This document shows, piece after piece, positions 25,451-34,100 of a DNA stretch of 64,000 nt. How positions within the stretch are numbered: the first letter of the stretch is position 1; the number at the start of each line of letters is the position of its first letter. The DNA lies in NCBI RefSeq assembly GCF_000472545.1, contig NZ_AWZV01000027.1, positions 122-64,121 on the forward strand, in the 5' to 3' direction. Both the position numbers and the translations under genes were made by a program. A model generated the notes under the pieces. It did no database searches. It saw only the letters and a program-made list of their open reading frames with translations, and was not told where the DNA came from. The stretch is from Burkholderia sp. WSM2232. Lineage in GTDB: Bacteria > Pseudomonadota > Gammaproteobacteria > Burkholderiales > Burkholderiaceae.

Positions 25451-27758
25451 TTACGATTCCTTGAGTGTAGTTGTCGAAAGAAGTCTGTTGCTGGAGTTCA
25501 GTCAGCAGTTTTGCCGTGCCTGCCACGCGCGGCGTTGCATCCACCGGCAGCGAACGCAAGCCGCGCTCGAGTGTCTCGATCGCTTCCGAGACGCGGCCCG
25601 TGGAGCGCAAGAGGTCCCCGAGATAACGCGCGGCATCCACGCGCGCGGGCACGGAGCCGAACGCGAGCGCGGTCGACAGGGCCGTGCGCAAGCCCAGTTC
25701 CGCCGCGTTCACGTCGCCGAGCGCCCACTGCGCGCGTGCCCGCGTGACGAGCAGCTTGCCCAGGTAGACGCGTTCCTGGCGGGCCAGTGTTTCGTCGATG
25801 GCGGTGGCCAGCATTGCTTCGCATTCCCTGGCGCGTCCGGCACGCAGCAGCAGTTCCCCGTGATGCCACGTCTTGAACGAATAGAACAGCGCGCCGCCAT
25901 TGCACACGACATGGTTATCGTAGCCGTCGAGCATGACAGTTTCGGCTTCGTCGGTTTGACCCAGCGCGCTGAGATGACAGGCCCGCAACACCTGGCCTAC
26001 GCCGCGATAGAACGCAAAGCCATATGCAATGGACACCGATTCCAGTTCGCTTGCGAGGCGGCCGAGCCGGTCGAAGTCATCGAAGAGCGCGGCGAGCCAC
26101 GCCGCGCCTTGCAGATTGACGACGTGAGCGAGCGCGTGCACGCCTGGTTCCGACGCGCGAAGAATCAGCATCTCCATCGCGCGGCGCGCCTGGGCGAAGG
26201 CGCCGATCTGATACGCGGCGAGTCCTTCGAAAGTGAGTGCGAGACTCGCGAGGTCGATGCCTTGCGAGCCGGTGCGAATGTCGTTGACTCCCACGCCGAG
26301 CAGATTGCCGCGCGCGAGACAGGCAAGCGCTTCCTCGCTGTCGCCAAGCCAGAACAGCGTGTTAGTCATCGCCACGTGAGCTTCGTCGAGCGATACCCGA
26401 TCGCCGCCGTTCTGCGCGCGCTCCAGCATATTCTGCGCGGTCGCGCGTGCCTGCTTCAGTTGCAGCGTAGTCAATTGCGTGGTCCAGATGCCGAACTGGA
26501 TCGCAGCAATTTCCGCGGGGGCACAAACGCCTTCGCCGATGGCGAGCGCTGCGGCATAGCACGCGGTGGCCTCCGCATACAGCCAGCCGTGCACGCTGCG
26601 CAAGCTCATGCCGAGCAGGCGATAGGCGTCGAACTGCAGGCGGCGCACGGCTTCCTGTTCGTTCGGCGTTTGTAGCACGTCCAGACAGCGACGCAGCGGC
26701 GGAATGGCTTCGGCGAAATTCGATTCCTCGATCAACGCCCGCGCATGTTCGAGGCACTTGCGCGCCTCCCGATGATGTTCCTCACGCGACTTCAGGCGCC
26801 GTTCGATGGTCTTGCGGCCCACGCCGAGCAGCGCGGCCGCTGCGCTTTTGTTGCCGCTCGTGCGCTCCAGCGCGCGGTCGATCAGCAGATCTTCGGCGGC
26901 GCTTAGCTTGTCGCGGCCTTCCAGTTGCAACAGCATGTCCGCCAGGCTCGCGCGTGATACCGGTCCGCTTGCCTCGTTAGCGAGGAACGGCTCGAGCGTA
27001 TCCACGTCGATGTGTGCACTTTCTGAAAGCACGCTCAACTGGCTGACGAGATTGCGCAATTGCCTGATGTGCCCCGGCCATGGATGTTGCGCAAGACGCC
27101 GCAGCGCCGCCGGTGAAAACTCGAGGCGGCGCGCGTGCTGTGACGCGAAGTGGTTGACGAGCGCGGGAATGTCTTCGACGCGCTGTTCGAGTCCAGGCAC
27201 CGCGAGCACGAATACCGCGAGGCGATAGAACAGGTCCTCGCGAAAAAGTCCCTCGCGGGCGAGCTCGCGCAGGTCGCGGTGCGTCGCGGCCACGACTCGT
27301 CCGGCAAAGTGCAGGCTGGTCGACGAGCCGAGCGGGCGAAACGTGCGCGTCTCCAATACGCGCAGCAGCTTGGGTTGCAGCGCGAGCGGCAACTCGCCGA
27401 TTTCATCGAGCAGCAGCGTGCCCTTGCCGACCTGCTGAAAAAGGCCCTGACGATTTTCGGCGGCGCCGGTGAACGCGCCTTTGACGTGCCCGAATAGTTC
27501 AGCTTCGACGAGATGCTCGGGAATCGCGCCGCAATTGACATCGACGAAAGGTTGATCCTGGCGCTGACTGTGCGCGTGTACGCGGCGCGCCACCAGTTCT
27601 TTGCCTGAGCCGGTCGGCCCGAAAATCAGCAGTGGATGATCGGTGGGCGCGACGCGATCGATCATCCGGACCAGTTGCCGAAACGCCGGGGCGCCGCCCA
27701 CGAAGGAGCCGGATTCGGTCTTCTCCTGGGCGAACGGAACGACAGGGGTATAACTCAT
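25440..27758 (-). CDS. Sigma-54 activator with N-terminal AAA+ and C-terminal TPR-like region
   Basis: A 772-residue regulator with an unusual order. There is no N-terminal sensor: the AAA+ domain starts near residue 18, with Walker A GPTGSGKE (47-54), GAFTGA (94-99) and Walker B LLLDEI (115-120). A Fis-type helix-turn-helix follows (GNKSAAAALLGVGRKTIERR, roughly residues 300-320). The remaining 440 residues are all-helical with TPR-like repeats (AEAIPPLRRCLDVLQTPNEQ; AAALAIGEGVCAPAEI; AEATACYA). Most family members sense through an N-terminal GAF, PAS or receiver domain, so sensing here probably occurs through the C-terminal solenoid. It heads an operon with DUF917 and racemase genes (11-base overlap). 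The Shine-Dalgarno is weak. Confidence 0.88.
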   Translation of the reverse strand: MSYTPVVPFAQEKTESGSFVGGAPAFRQLVRMIDRVAPTDHPLLIFGPTGSGKELVARRVHAHSQRQDQPFVDVNCGAIPEHLVEAELFGHVKGAFTGAAENRQGLFQQVGKGTLLLDEIGELPLALQPKLLRVLETRTFRPLGSSTSLHFAGRVVAATHRDLRELAREGLFREDLFYRLAVFVLAVPGLEQRVEDIPALVNHFASQHARRLEFSPAALRRLAQHPWPGHIRQLRNLVSQLSVLSESAHIDVDTLEPFLANEASGPVSRASLADMLLQLEGRDKLSAAEDLLIDRALERTSGNKSAAAALLGVGRKTIERRLKSREEHHREARKCLEHARALIEESNFAEAIPPLRRCLDVLQTPNEQEAVRRLQFDAYRLLGMSLRSVHGWLYAEATACYAAALAIGEGVCAPAEIAAIQFGIWTTQLTTLQLKQARATAQNMLERAQNGGDRVSLDEAHVAMTNTLFWLGDSEEALACLARGNLLGVGVNDIRTGSQGIDLASLALTFEGLAAYQIGAFAQARRAMEMLILRASEPGVHALAHVVNLQGAAWLAALFDDFDRLGRLASELESVSIAYGFAFYRGVGQVLRACHLSALGQTDEAETVMLDGYDNHVVCNGGALFYSFKTWHHGELLLRAGRARECEAMLATAIDETLARQERVYLGKLLVTRARAQWALGDVNAAELGLRTALSTALAFGSVPARVDAARYLGDLLRSTGRVSEAIETLERGLRSLPVDATPRVAGTAKLLTELQQQTSFDNYTQGIVNGI

Positions 27759-27845
27759 TTAGCGAGTACGCTCCACATGATCCGCGTGCGGCGCAACGCG
27801 GAAGTGGCCGTCTGGCGACGGCGGTCATGCATCGATCAGGTGTCT

Positions 27846-27882
27846 GGCGGAACTTCCTAGTCTGCTGTAGGAATGTTCCGCC
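27846..27882. promoter_or_regulatory. Inverted repeat upstream of the TPR activator operon
   Basis: GGCGGAACTTCC (27846-27857) and GGAATGTTCCGCC (27870-27882) pair over twelve positions with one extra base in the right arm; the spacer is twelve bases. It lies 88-124 bases upstream of the operon start codon. The position suits an activator-binding site; no sigma-54 promoter could be picked out between it and the gene. Confidence 0.45.
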
Positions 27883-28231
27883 CTAAGAGAGACAGAGTAT
27901 GACGGCTTGCTGCAGATGTTGTCTTTGGAAATTAATCCTTGCGCCGCTTGCGTGGCGCGTGTCATTGGCCAGGCGCGCGCGGCCGCACAAGCCCGCCGCA
28001 ACCCGCTTGCTATGCATTACGGATATAACGGCGGCGTCTGCGTGATTCTTTAGCGGTGTGGCGGGGGAGCGGGCTGAGATCAGGTAGCAGCCGCGGTGAA
28101 TTGAGGGAGCGAGGAAGCAGCGGCAGCGACAGGATGGAGGATGCAGCGAAGGAGCCGTGCCGATCCGCCAAAAGAAGAAGCGCGCAACAGCTCAGGCGGC
28201 CGCACGCGGCGGCCGCCTTCGTGTCGCCGCT
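27883..28231. other. Non-coding stretch with no supported gene
   Basis: About 350 bases between the inverted repeat and the 3' end of the RcnB-type gene. I see no credible ORF, RNA gene or strong terminator here; several overlapping ORFs lack start signals. Confidence 0.5.
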
Positions 28232-28624
28232 TTACTGCCCGACTCGCAAGATCAAGCCGGAGGACAACTGCACCATCAGATAGTCGCCGCCGATGCCGAC
28301 CCACGAGTAACCGCGCGGCGGCGGAGCGAGCCGATAGGCACGCCAGTCGTCGATTACGTATTGACGGTCGCGGTATTCCGGAGGCAGGCGGTCGCCCTTG
28401 CGCCAATGTCCCGGCGCGTTTGCCGAGTTGCCCGGGCCATCGGGACCGTGTCCAGGTGGCGTCTGCTGGTGCCCGTGACCATTCGGTCCCTTGCCTTTAT
28501 TCGGTCCCTGCCCATGGCCTCCGCCATGCCCTGGGTTGCCTTGCGGCGGCTGAGCAAGTGCGAGCGACGATACGAGAAGACTCGCAGCAATGGTCGATGC
28601 CAGAAATATGCGGGATTTGCTCAT
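28232..28624 (-). CDS. RcnB-family periplasmic protein
   Basis: A 130-residue exported protein. Signal peptide: SRIFLASTIAASLLVSSLALA. Then a Gly/His/Pro/Asn-rich low-complexity region (residues about 25-75: QGNPGHGGGHGQGPNKGKG and similar). The C-terminal RcnB domain reads YVIDDWRAYRLAPPPRGYSW then VGIGGDYLMVQLSSGLIL. RcnB acts with the RcnA exporter in nickel and cobalt homeostasis in E. coli; in Burkholderia the family is large and mostly uncharacterised. The His-rich linker could bind metals. The ATG follows GAGGAGATGGCTA. Confidence 0.87.
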   Translation of the reverse strand: MSKSRIFLASTIAASLLVSSLALAQPPQGNPGHGGGHGQGPNKGKGPNGHGHQQTPPGHGPDGPGNSANAPGHWRKGDRLPPEYRDRQYVIDDWRAYRLAPPPRGYSWVGIGGDYLMVQLSSGLILRVGQ

Positions 28625-28766
28625 TAGCCATCTCCTCTGAAACTGGTGGCTCAAGGTTAAGAAAGCGCAAAACCGACGACGTTGGCAACCGCAATTGCAC
28701 GATGCCACACGCCCCGAAATATGCGCTTGAGGATTTCCGCTCCTTATTGTGCCGTATTGCAGCCCA

Positions 28767-29015
28767 TTAGCTGGTGCCGATTGCAACGCCGTGAGCTCTG
28801 CTATTTGCCGCCTGGGCTTCCAGTTCGTCCAGTTGCAGCAGAAGCACGTCGATAGAACTCAATTGCGCATTGGTCAAGTGCTGCGAATCGAGCAGTTGAT
28901 GAAGCCGCTCGCGCCAGTACGCGCCCGGCAGGATGGGCCCCGCGAGGTCCCCCGTCATTGACGCGCGCATGACCCGCGCAAGATGCGCGATCTCCAGGTC
29001 GATCAGTGTGAGCAT
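28767..29015 (-). CDS. Small YWRER-motif protein, copy B
   Basis: An 82-residue helical protein: MLTLIDLEIAHLARVMRAS, then LPGAYWRERLHQLLDSQHLT, then a Leu-rich helix (LSSIDVLLLQLDELEAQ). It shares the start pattern, the YWRER motif and the terminal helix with copy A at 22405-22602, about 30% identical by eye with similar spacing. The ATG follows GAGGTGGGAC. It lies convergent to no gene and upstream of the RcnB gene on the same strand, 142 bases apart. Function unknown. Confidence 0.65.
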   Translation of the reverse strand: MLTLIDLEIAHLARVMRASMTGDLAGPILPGAYWRERLHQLLDSQHLTNAQLSSIDVLLLQLDELEAQAANSRAHGVAIGTS

Positions 29016-29305
29016 GTCCCACCTCGCAACGTTCGTTCTTGTTGTGTAACCAAGAGCAACTAAACCTTAGTCCAAATGCGGCAAATAACCAATTGGGCCG
29101 GGTATGCGCCGCGCTGCTAAAGGATTGGCGGCCAGCGTTAGCACCTTTGTGAAGCATGATATGCAATTGGCGAGTGCCAGTCTCTCCTGATATGACAAAG
29201 AATGTCAAATCCAACGGGGTTACCACTCGTTGCAAATTGCACGATCTCCTTACAGGGAATTTCCATATGCTTCAGGCCACAACAATGATGATGGAGGGAT
29301 TCCCC

Positions 29306-30472
29306 ATGAAAACCCTGTTTAAAGCGCTCACGTGCGTACTCGCAATTCCACTCGCGCTAACGGCTTGCGGAGGCGGCGGTGGCGACGGCGGCAGTACCCC
29401 CACCGGCACGCTGCGAGTCCAGATGACCGACGCTCCCGCGTGCGGTTTCGACCATGTCTATGTCACGGTGAACAAGGTGCGCGTGAACATGAACGCGCAA
29501 GCCGGCGACGGCGACAGCGGCTGGCGCGACGTCACATTGGCGACACCGCAACGAATCGACCTGCTTTCGCTGACCAACGGCGTGCTTGCGGACCTCGGGC
29601 AAACGGCCCTGCCCGCCGGCCAGTATCAGCAAATTCGCCTCGTGCTCGCGCAAAACCAGGGCAACACGCTGGCGAACTCCGTTGTTCCGACAGGCGGCAG
29701 CGAGCAGGGCCTCGACACGCCGAGCGCCACGCAAAGCGGCTACAAGATCATCCGGCCGTTCACCGTGCAGGCGAATACCCTGGTCGATCTCGTGCTCGAC
29801 TTCGACGCCTGCAAGTCCATCGTGCAGAAAGGCAACGGCTCGTACAGTCTGAAGCCGGTCGTGACGGCGACGCCCACGGTGGTGAGCGGCACGATCTCGG
29901 GCTATGTCGCGCCTGCGGAAGCGGGGGCCGCGGTGTATGCCGAGCAGAACGGCCGCATCATCAAGGGCACCGTGGCGGACAGCAGCGGACAGTTCGTGCT
30001 GACACCGCTCGAGCAGAGCTCGACGAGCGGCAACTATGACATTGTCATCGTGCAGAACAACGTGGCGACGGGCGTTGTGCGTTCCGTGCCGGTCGTTGTG
30101 AACGCATCGACCGTGGTGTCGACCTCGGCTGCGCCGATCACGCTGCCGGCGTCCACCATGCACGTTGCAAGCGGCACGGTTCTGCCCGTGAGCGCGCAGG
30201 CTATCGTGCGGGCGTTGCAGTCGGTGAGCGGCGTCAACTACGAAATCACCAGCGCGAACGCCAATCTGGATACCGGCGCCTATGCGCTGAACCTGCCGGC
30301 CGCCGCGCCCGTCGTCGGTACGTATTCGGGTACGCTGCCGGTCTCGCTCGCTCCTGTGGCCGGCGTGGCGGGCCAGTACACGGCGCAGGCAACCAGCGTG
30401 ACCGGTGCGACCCAGCAGTCGGCAGTCAATGTCTTGACTACCGATCAAGCCAACGTCAACTTCAGTTTCTAA
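29306..30472 (+). CDS. DUF4382-type lipoprotein
   Basis: A 388-residue lipoprotein. The signal peptide ends in the lipobox LTAC, with a glycine-rich tether (GGGGGDGGSTP) after the cysteine. Residues about 35-200 match the DUF4382 domain: GTLRVQMTDAPACGFDHVYV, TVNKVRVN, LLSLTNGVLADLGQTALPAG and QYQQIRLVLA. This is a beta-sandwich often found in secreted or surface proteins. The C-terminal half continues in Thr/Val/Ala-rich beta-type sequence (residues 200-388). The ATG at 29306 follows GGAGGGATTCCCC; the frame is open further upstream but without a lipobox. It is probably co-transcribed with the small lipoprotein gene downstream. Confidence 0.87.
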   Translation: MKTLFKALTCVLAIPLALTACGGGGGDGGSTPTGTLRVQMTDAPACGFDHVYVTVNKVRVNMNAQAGDGDSGWRDVTLATPQRIDLLSLTNGVLADLGQTALPAGQYQQIRLVLAQNQGNTLANSVVPTGGSEQGLDTPSATQSGYKIIRPFTVQANTLVDLVLDFDACKSIVQKGNGSYSLKPVVTATPTVVSGTISGYVAPAEAGAAVYAEQNGRIIKGTVADSSGQFVLTPLEQSSTSGNYDIVIVQNNVATGVVRSVPVVVNASTVVSTSAAPITLPASTMHVASGTVLPVSAQAIVRALQSVSGVNYEITSANANLDTGAYALNLPAAAPVVGTYSGTLPVSLAPVAGVAGQYTAQATSVTGATQQSAVNVLTTDQANVNFSF

Positions 30473-30490
30473 CCACCATTAGATGATGAC

Positions 30491-30510
30491 GGAAGGGCGC
30501 AAGCCCTTCC
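30491..30510 (+). promoter_or_regulatory. Hairpin between the two lipoprotein genes
   Basis: GGAAGGGC (30491-30498) and GCCCTTCC (30503-30510) are exact complements with a GCAA tetraloop, a very stable fold. No T-run follows; instead it ends 12 bases before the next ATG with CGGGGAACC as Shine-Dalgarno. It more likely stabilises or paces the mRNA than terminates it. Confidence 0.6.
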
Positions 30511-30522
30511 TCGGGGAACCTC

Positions 30523-30690
30523 ATGAAAAAGATCTTCTGTCTGCTTGCTACGGGTGCCGTGCTGTTGAGCGGCTGCGCGCTGTATGTGCCTGATGCGCCG
30601 GGTGTGGTCGTGGTGCCGCAAGGCCATCCGCAAGGCGGTCCGGGCAACGGCTTCTGCCCGCCAGGACAGGCGAAGAAAGGCAACTGCTGA
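30523..30690 (+). CDS. Small lipoprotein, 55 residues
   Basis: A short lipoprotein: MKKIFCLLATGAVLLSGCAL, with the lipobox LLSGC followed by ALYVPDAPGVVVVPQGHPQG, then GPGNGFCPPGQAKKGNC. The mature chain is about 37 residues, Gly/Pro-rich, with two further cysteines near the end (FCPPG and GNC) that could form a disulfide. It lies 50 bases after the DUF4382 lipoprotein with a hairpin between. Resembles small exported proteins common in Burkholderia; function unknown. Confidence 0.8.
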   Translation: MKKIFCLLATGAVLLSGCALYVPDAPGVVVVPQGHPQGGPGNGFCPPGQAKKGNC

Positions 30691-30873
30691 GCGTCACCCC
30701 GCTGATCACATGCTCGTTGGCATCGTGGGCGCGCCTGTGCGGCGCTCCCGCATCGCCTCGGCATGTGGCTGTCGGGCTTTAAGCACCGCGCGGTCTCGCT
30801 GCCCGTCGCAAGCGTGCCGGCGTTCCTGTCTCGTGTCCACATACAGCCCGCGAGCCACGCACCAAGGTTTAGC

Positions 30874-32931
30874 CTACACCGCCACACACAGCCGATAGGC
30901 GTCGTAGATTGCCGTGTGAATGTCGCGCGAGGCCACGGCGTCGCCGATCCGGTAGAGATGAAACTGCCCGCCGCCATTCCCGGTCTGTAAGCCCGGCTGA
31001 GCCGCACCGCGCGCGAAGGCCGTCAGGTCCATCTGACCGTCGTTCACCGAATGCGCGCGCGCCGCCTCAAAGAGATCGTCGACGGCAATCGTCCCGCGTT
31101 CGACCACGACATGCTCCGCCTCCATCTGCACGAGTTCGCCAGTTAGCTGGTGTCTGAAGATCGCGCGCAACATGCCCGTGTCGCCGCGCTGTACCTCGAT
31201 CAGTTCGACGTGTGCGCGCACCGGCACCTGCCACTTCTCGAGGTTGCGCATCCACACGAGGTCGTCGCCTTTGCCGCCGGTTTCCTGCGCGGGCAGCGCG
31301 TCGAGCACGGCGAGGCGCACCTCGAGTCCCGCCGACACGTAGCGCTCGGCGCACAGATACGCGTTATGGCGCCCGGTGCCGTCATAGACGAGCACGCGCC
31401 CCGCTCGTGGCGGCATGGCCGCGAGCGCGTCGGTCACCGGGCGGCACCATTCGCCGCCCGCCAGTCCGTCGAGATCGGGGATGCCGCCGGTGGCCACGAT
31501 CGTCACGTCGGGTTGCGCTTCGAGCACGTCGTCGAGTTCCGCGTAGTGGTTGTAGCGGACTTCGACGCCCAGGCGCTCCAGTTCTCCGACACGCCAGTCC
31601 ACAATCCCGATCAGATCCTTGCGCCAGCTTCCCGACGCGGCGAGCACGAGTTGTCCCCCGGCGCGATCGGCCGCTTCGAGCAGCGTCACGCGATGGCCGC
31701 GGCTCGCACAAACGCGCGCCGCTTCCAGCCCCGCCGGACCTGCGCCGACAATCAGCACCTTGCGCGGCGTCGCGCTCGGCACGATGGCGTGCGGCAGATA
31801 GGTTTCGCGCGCGGTCGCCGGATTGTGGATGCAGGTGGCCTTCGCATTGCGGCAATGCAAGCCGCCTACGCACGGGCGCGCGGCTTCTTCGCGTCCTTCC
31901 TCAATGAGCCGCACAAGATGCGGCTCCGCGATATGCGCGCGCGTCATGCCGACCATGTCGATGAGGCCCTCGCGGATCGCATAGCGTGCGGTGGCGAGAT
32001 CGGCGATCTTCGCGGCATGAAAGACCGGTAGCCGCACAGCGCGCCTGAACGCGGCCGCTTTCGAAAGCCACGGCGCCGACGGCATGAACATGCCCGGCAT
32101 GCTGTTGACGATGAGCGACATCTTCGTGTCCATACGTCCATAGACCACGTTGAAGAAGTCGAAAAGGCCGCTTTGCTCGAGAATGCGCGCCATTTCCAGA
32201 CTCTCCTCGAAGCTGCAGCCGTCTTCGAGTGCGAAGCGCAGGCCGACGGGATACTCGCTGCCGACCTCCTTGCGGATGGCCTCGTGAACCTCGAGCGCAA
32301 AACGGCAGCGGTTCGCGGCCGAACCGCCGTAGCGGTCGCTGCGCAGGTTGACGCTCGGATCGAGAAACTGCCCGATCAGATGGCCGCCGGCGTGCGTCTC
32401 CAGGCCGTCCAGTCCGCCTTGCATGCAGCGTTTCGCGGCGCGTGCGAAGTCACTGACAATGCGCGCGATGTCATGCGTACCCATCGCTTGCGGGATCGCG
32501 CGATGCAGCGTCTCGCGGCGCGCCGAGGGCGCGAGCATCGGCAACCACGGTTCGGCGTACGGATCGCCGCGCCGGCCCAAATGCGTGATCTGACACATCA
32601 GCGCCGCGCCGTGCGCATGCACGCGTTCGGAAAAGCGCCGCAGATGTGGCACGACTTCGTCGACGCCCATGTTGATCTGCTGGAACGTGTTGGGACTGTC
32701 TATGCTCACATTCGACGATCCGCCGAACATCGTGAGGCCAATGCCCCCGCGCGCCTTTTCCTCGTGATAGCGTTGGTAGACTTCCTGCGGGAATTCGCCT
32801 TCGATGAGACGGCTCGCGTGACTCGTGCTCATGACGCGGTTTTTCAGCACGAGGTGCCTGATGGTCAGCGGTTGCAGCAGCGGGTCGGAAGAAGCGGCGG
32901 GGCGCGTATGGTCCGCGGTGGGCAAGGTCAT
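30874..32931 (-). CDS. Old-Yellow-Enzyme-type FMN/FAD/Fe-S oxidoreductase (N-demethylase / dienoyl reductase family)
   Basis: A 685-residue three-domain enzyme. Residues 20-370 form the FMN barrel (PLTIRHLVLKNRVMSTSHAS, LDGLETHAGGHLIGQFLDPS, DMVGMTRAHIAEPHLVRLIE). A short cysteine segment follows (CVGGLHC and ATCIHNPA), then FAD/NAD-binding folds (VLIVGAGPAGLEAARVCASR). The closest relatives I recall are the dimethylglycine/N-methylproline demethylases and trimethylamine dehydrogenase. The usual Fe-S pattern C-x2-C-x2/3-C-x11/12-C is altered here: Gly replaces the second Cys, and the spacing to the last Cys is only six. I chose the ATG at 32931 after AGAGAGTGCCGAC. Divergent from a LysR gene, its probable regulator. 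Confidence 0.87.
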   Translation of the reverse strand: MTLPTADHTRPAASSDPLLQPLTIRHLVLKNRVMSTSHASRLIEGEFPQEVYQRYHEEKARGGIGLTMFGGSSNVSIDSPNTFQQINMGVDEVVPHLRRFSERVHAHGAALMCQITHLGRRGDPYAEPWLPMLAPSARRETLHRAIPQAMGTHDIARIVSDFARAAKRCMQGGLDGLETHAGGHLIGQFLDPSVNLRSDRYGGSAANRCRFALEVHEAIRKEVGSEYPVGLRFALEDGCSFEESLEMARILEQSGLFDFFNVVYGRMDTKMSLIVNSMPGMFMPSAPWLSKAAAFRRAVRLPVFHAAKIADLATARYAIREGLIDMVGMTRAHIAEPHLVRLIEEGREEAARPCVGGLHCRNAKATCIHNPATARETYLPHAIVPSATPRKVLIVGAGPAGLEAARVCASRGHRVTLLEAADRAGGQLVLAASGSWRKDLIGIVDWRVGELERLGVEVRYNHYAELDDVLEAQPDVTIVATGGIPDLDGLAGGEWCRPVTDALAAMPPRAGRVLVYDGTGRHNAYLCAERYVSAGLEVRLAVLDALPAQETGGKGDDLVWMRNLEKWQVPVRAHVELIEVQRGDTGMLRAIFRHQLTGELVQMEAEHVVVERGTIAVDDLFEAARAHSVNDGQMDLTAFARGAAQPGLQTGNGGGQFHLYRIGDAVASRDIHTAIYDAYRLCVAV

Positions 32932-33028
32932 GTCGGCACTCTCTGAAGGGTCTGCCGACAACGCTAAGGTTGCTCTCGAAGCGCGTCAATTTACATCTTC
33001 GTCAACGCGAATTACATGGTGTTAGCCG

Positions 33029-33988
33029 ATGGCACTTCGACTTCCGTCGCTTCAGGCGCTGCACGTTTTCGAGGCGGCCGCGCGACACCTGAGCCTCACG
33101 CGCGCGGCGCACGAACTGAATGTCACGCCGGTGGCGGTTAGCCGCATGGTGGCGCGCCTCGAAGACGCACTCGGCTTCAAGCTCTTCGCACGCACGAAGA
33201 CAGGGCTTGCTCTCACCGACGAGGGCGCAAAGCTGCAACAGGCAGTGGCCTCGGGTTTCGGCCTCGTGAGCGACACCATCCACGAACTCAAAAGCCGGCA
33301 GCAGGAGAACGAGACCGTCACGCTCTCGGTGTCCAGCGGCTTTGCCGCGCAGTGGCTGCTGCCGCGTCATCCGCGCTTTCAGGCCGCGTTTCCGGCAGTG
33401 AATCTACGTCTGCAAGTCATGGCGACCAGGCTCTACGGTCCCCTCGACGGCGCCGATCTCGGCATTCGCCTGCACAAGCCTGGTTCGGCGAACGACGCGT
33501 TGTTCTTTTGCCCCGAGGTGATCATTGCCGTATGCAGTCCGGACTATCTTGCCGAACACGGTCCGCTCGACGCCCTGCGTCAAACGGCTGACGGCACGCG
33601 CGGCCACACGCTGATCCACCTCGAGCCGACCACGCATACCTGGGCCGACTATTTTGCCGTGACCGGACTTGCGAACGGCGCAGGTGCGAAACATGTCAGC
33701 TATTCCGATGCGGGCCTTGCGTTGCAGGCGGCCATGCTTGGGCATGGCGTGATGCTCGGCTGGCTGCTGGCCGTCGCCGCGCCGCTGAATGCCGGTACGG
33801 TCGTTCCGGCGTCGCGACGCATCGTCGAGACGGGCTGCAACTATGTGCTGGAGTGCCGCAGCCGTGAGCCGTCGCGCGCGACGCGCGAGGTAGCGCAGTG
33901 GCTTATCGACGAAATGCGCGTCGAGCTCGAGAACGTCGAAACGATCCTCGCTTCGACAGAGCATGTGCAGACTCGCGCGCCGGTTTGA
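33029..33988 (+). CDS. LysR-family regulator, GcvA-like
   Basis: A 319-residue LysR protein of the GcvA branch: RLPSLQALHVFEAAARHLSL, TRAAHELNVTPVAVSRMVAR, then the effector domain with LSVSSGFAAQWLLPRHPRFQ, the form found in GcvA/DsdC-like proteins. It starts 97 bases from the divergent demethylase-type gene, so it most likely controls that gene, perhaps in response to a methylated amino acid or betaine. No other candidate targets adjoin. Confidence 0.9.
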   Translation: MALRLPSLQALHVFEAAARHLSLTRAAHELNVTPVAVSRMVARLEDALGFKLFARTKTGLALTDEGAKLQQAVASGFGLVSDTIHELKSRQQENETVTLSVSSGFAAQWLLPRHPRFQAAFPAVNLRLQVMATRLYGPLDGADLGIRLHKPGSANDALFFCPEVIIAVCSPDYLAEHGPLDALRQTADGTRGHTLIHLEPTTHTWADYFAVTGLANGAGAKHVSYSDAGLALQAAMLGHGVMLGWLLAVAAPLNAGTVVPASRRIVETGCNYVLECRSREPSRATREVAQWLIDEMRVELENVETILASTEHVQTRAPV

Positions 33989-34100
33989 GCATGGCGCCGC
34001 GCCGCTTCACCTCTTACGTGCGCCGGGCCAGGGCCAGCGCGCAGCAGCGAACAGCAGGCGGCCCGGGGCGGGCCGCCTGCCGTGTCATGGTCAGCCGCGT

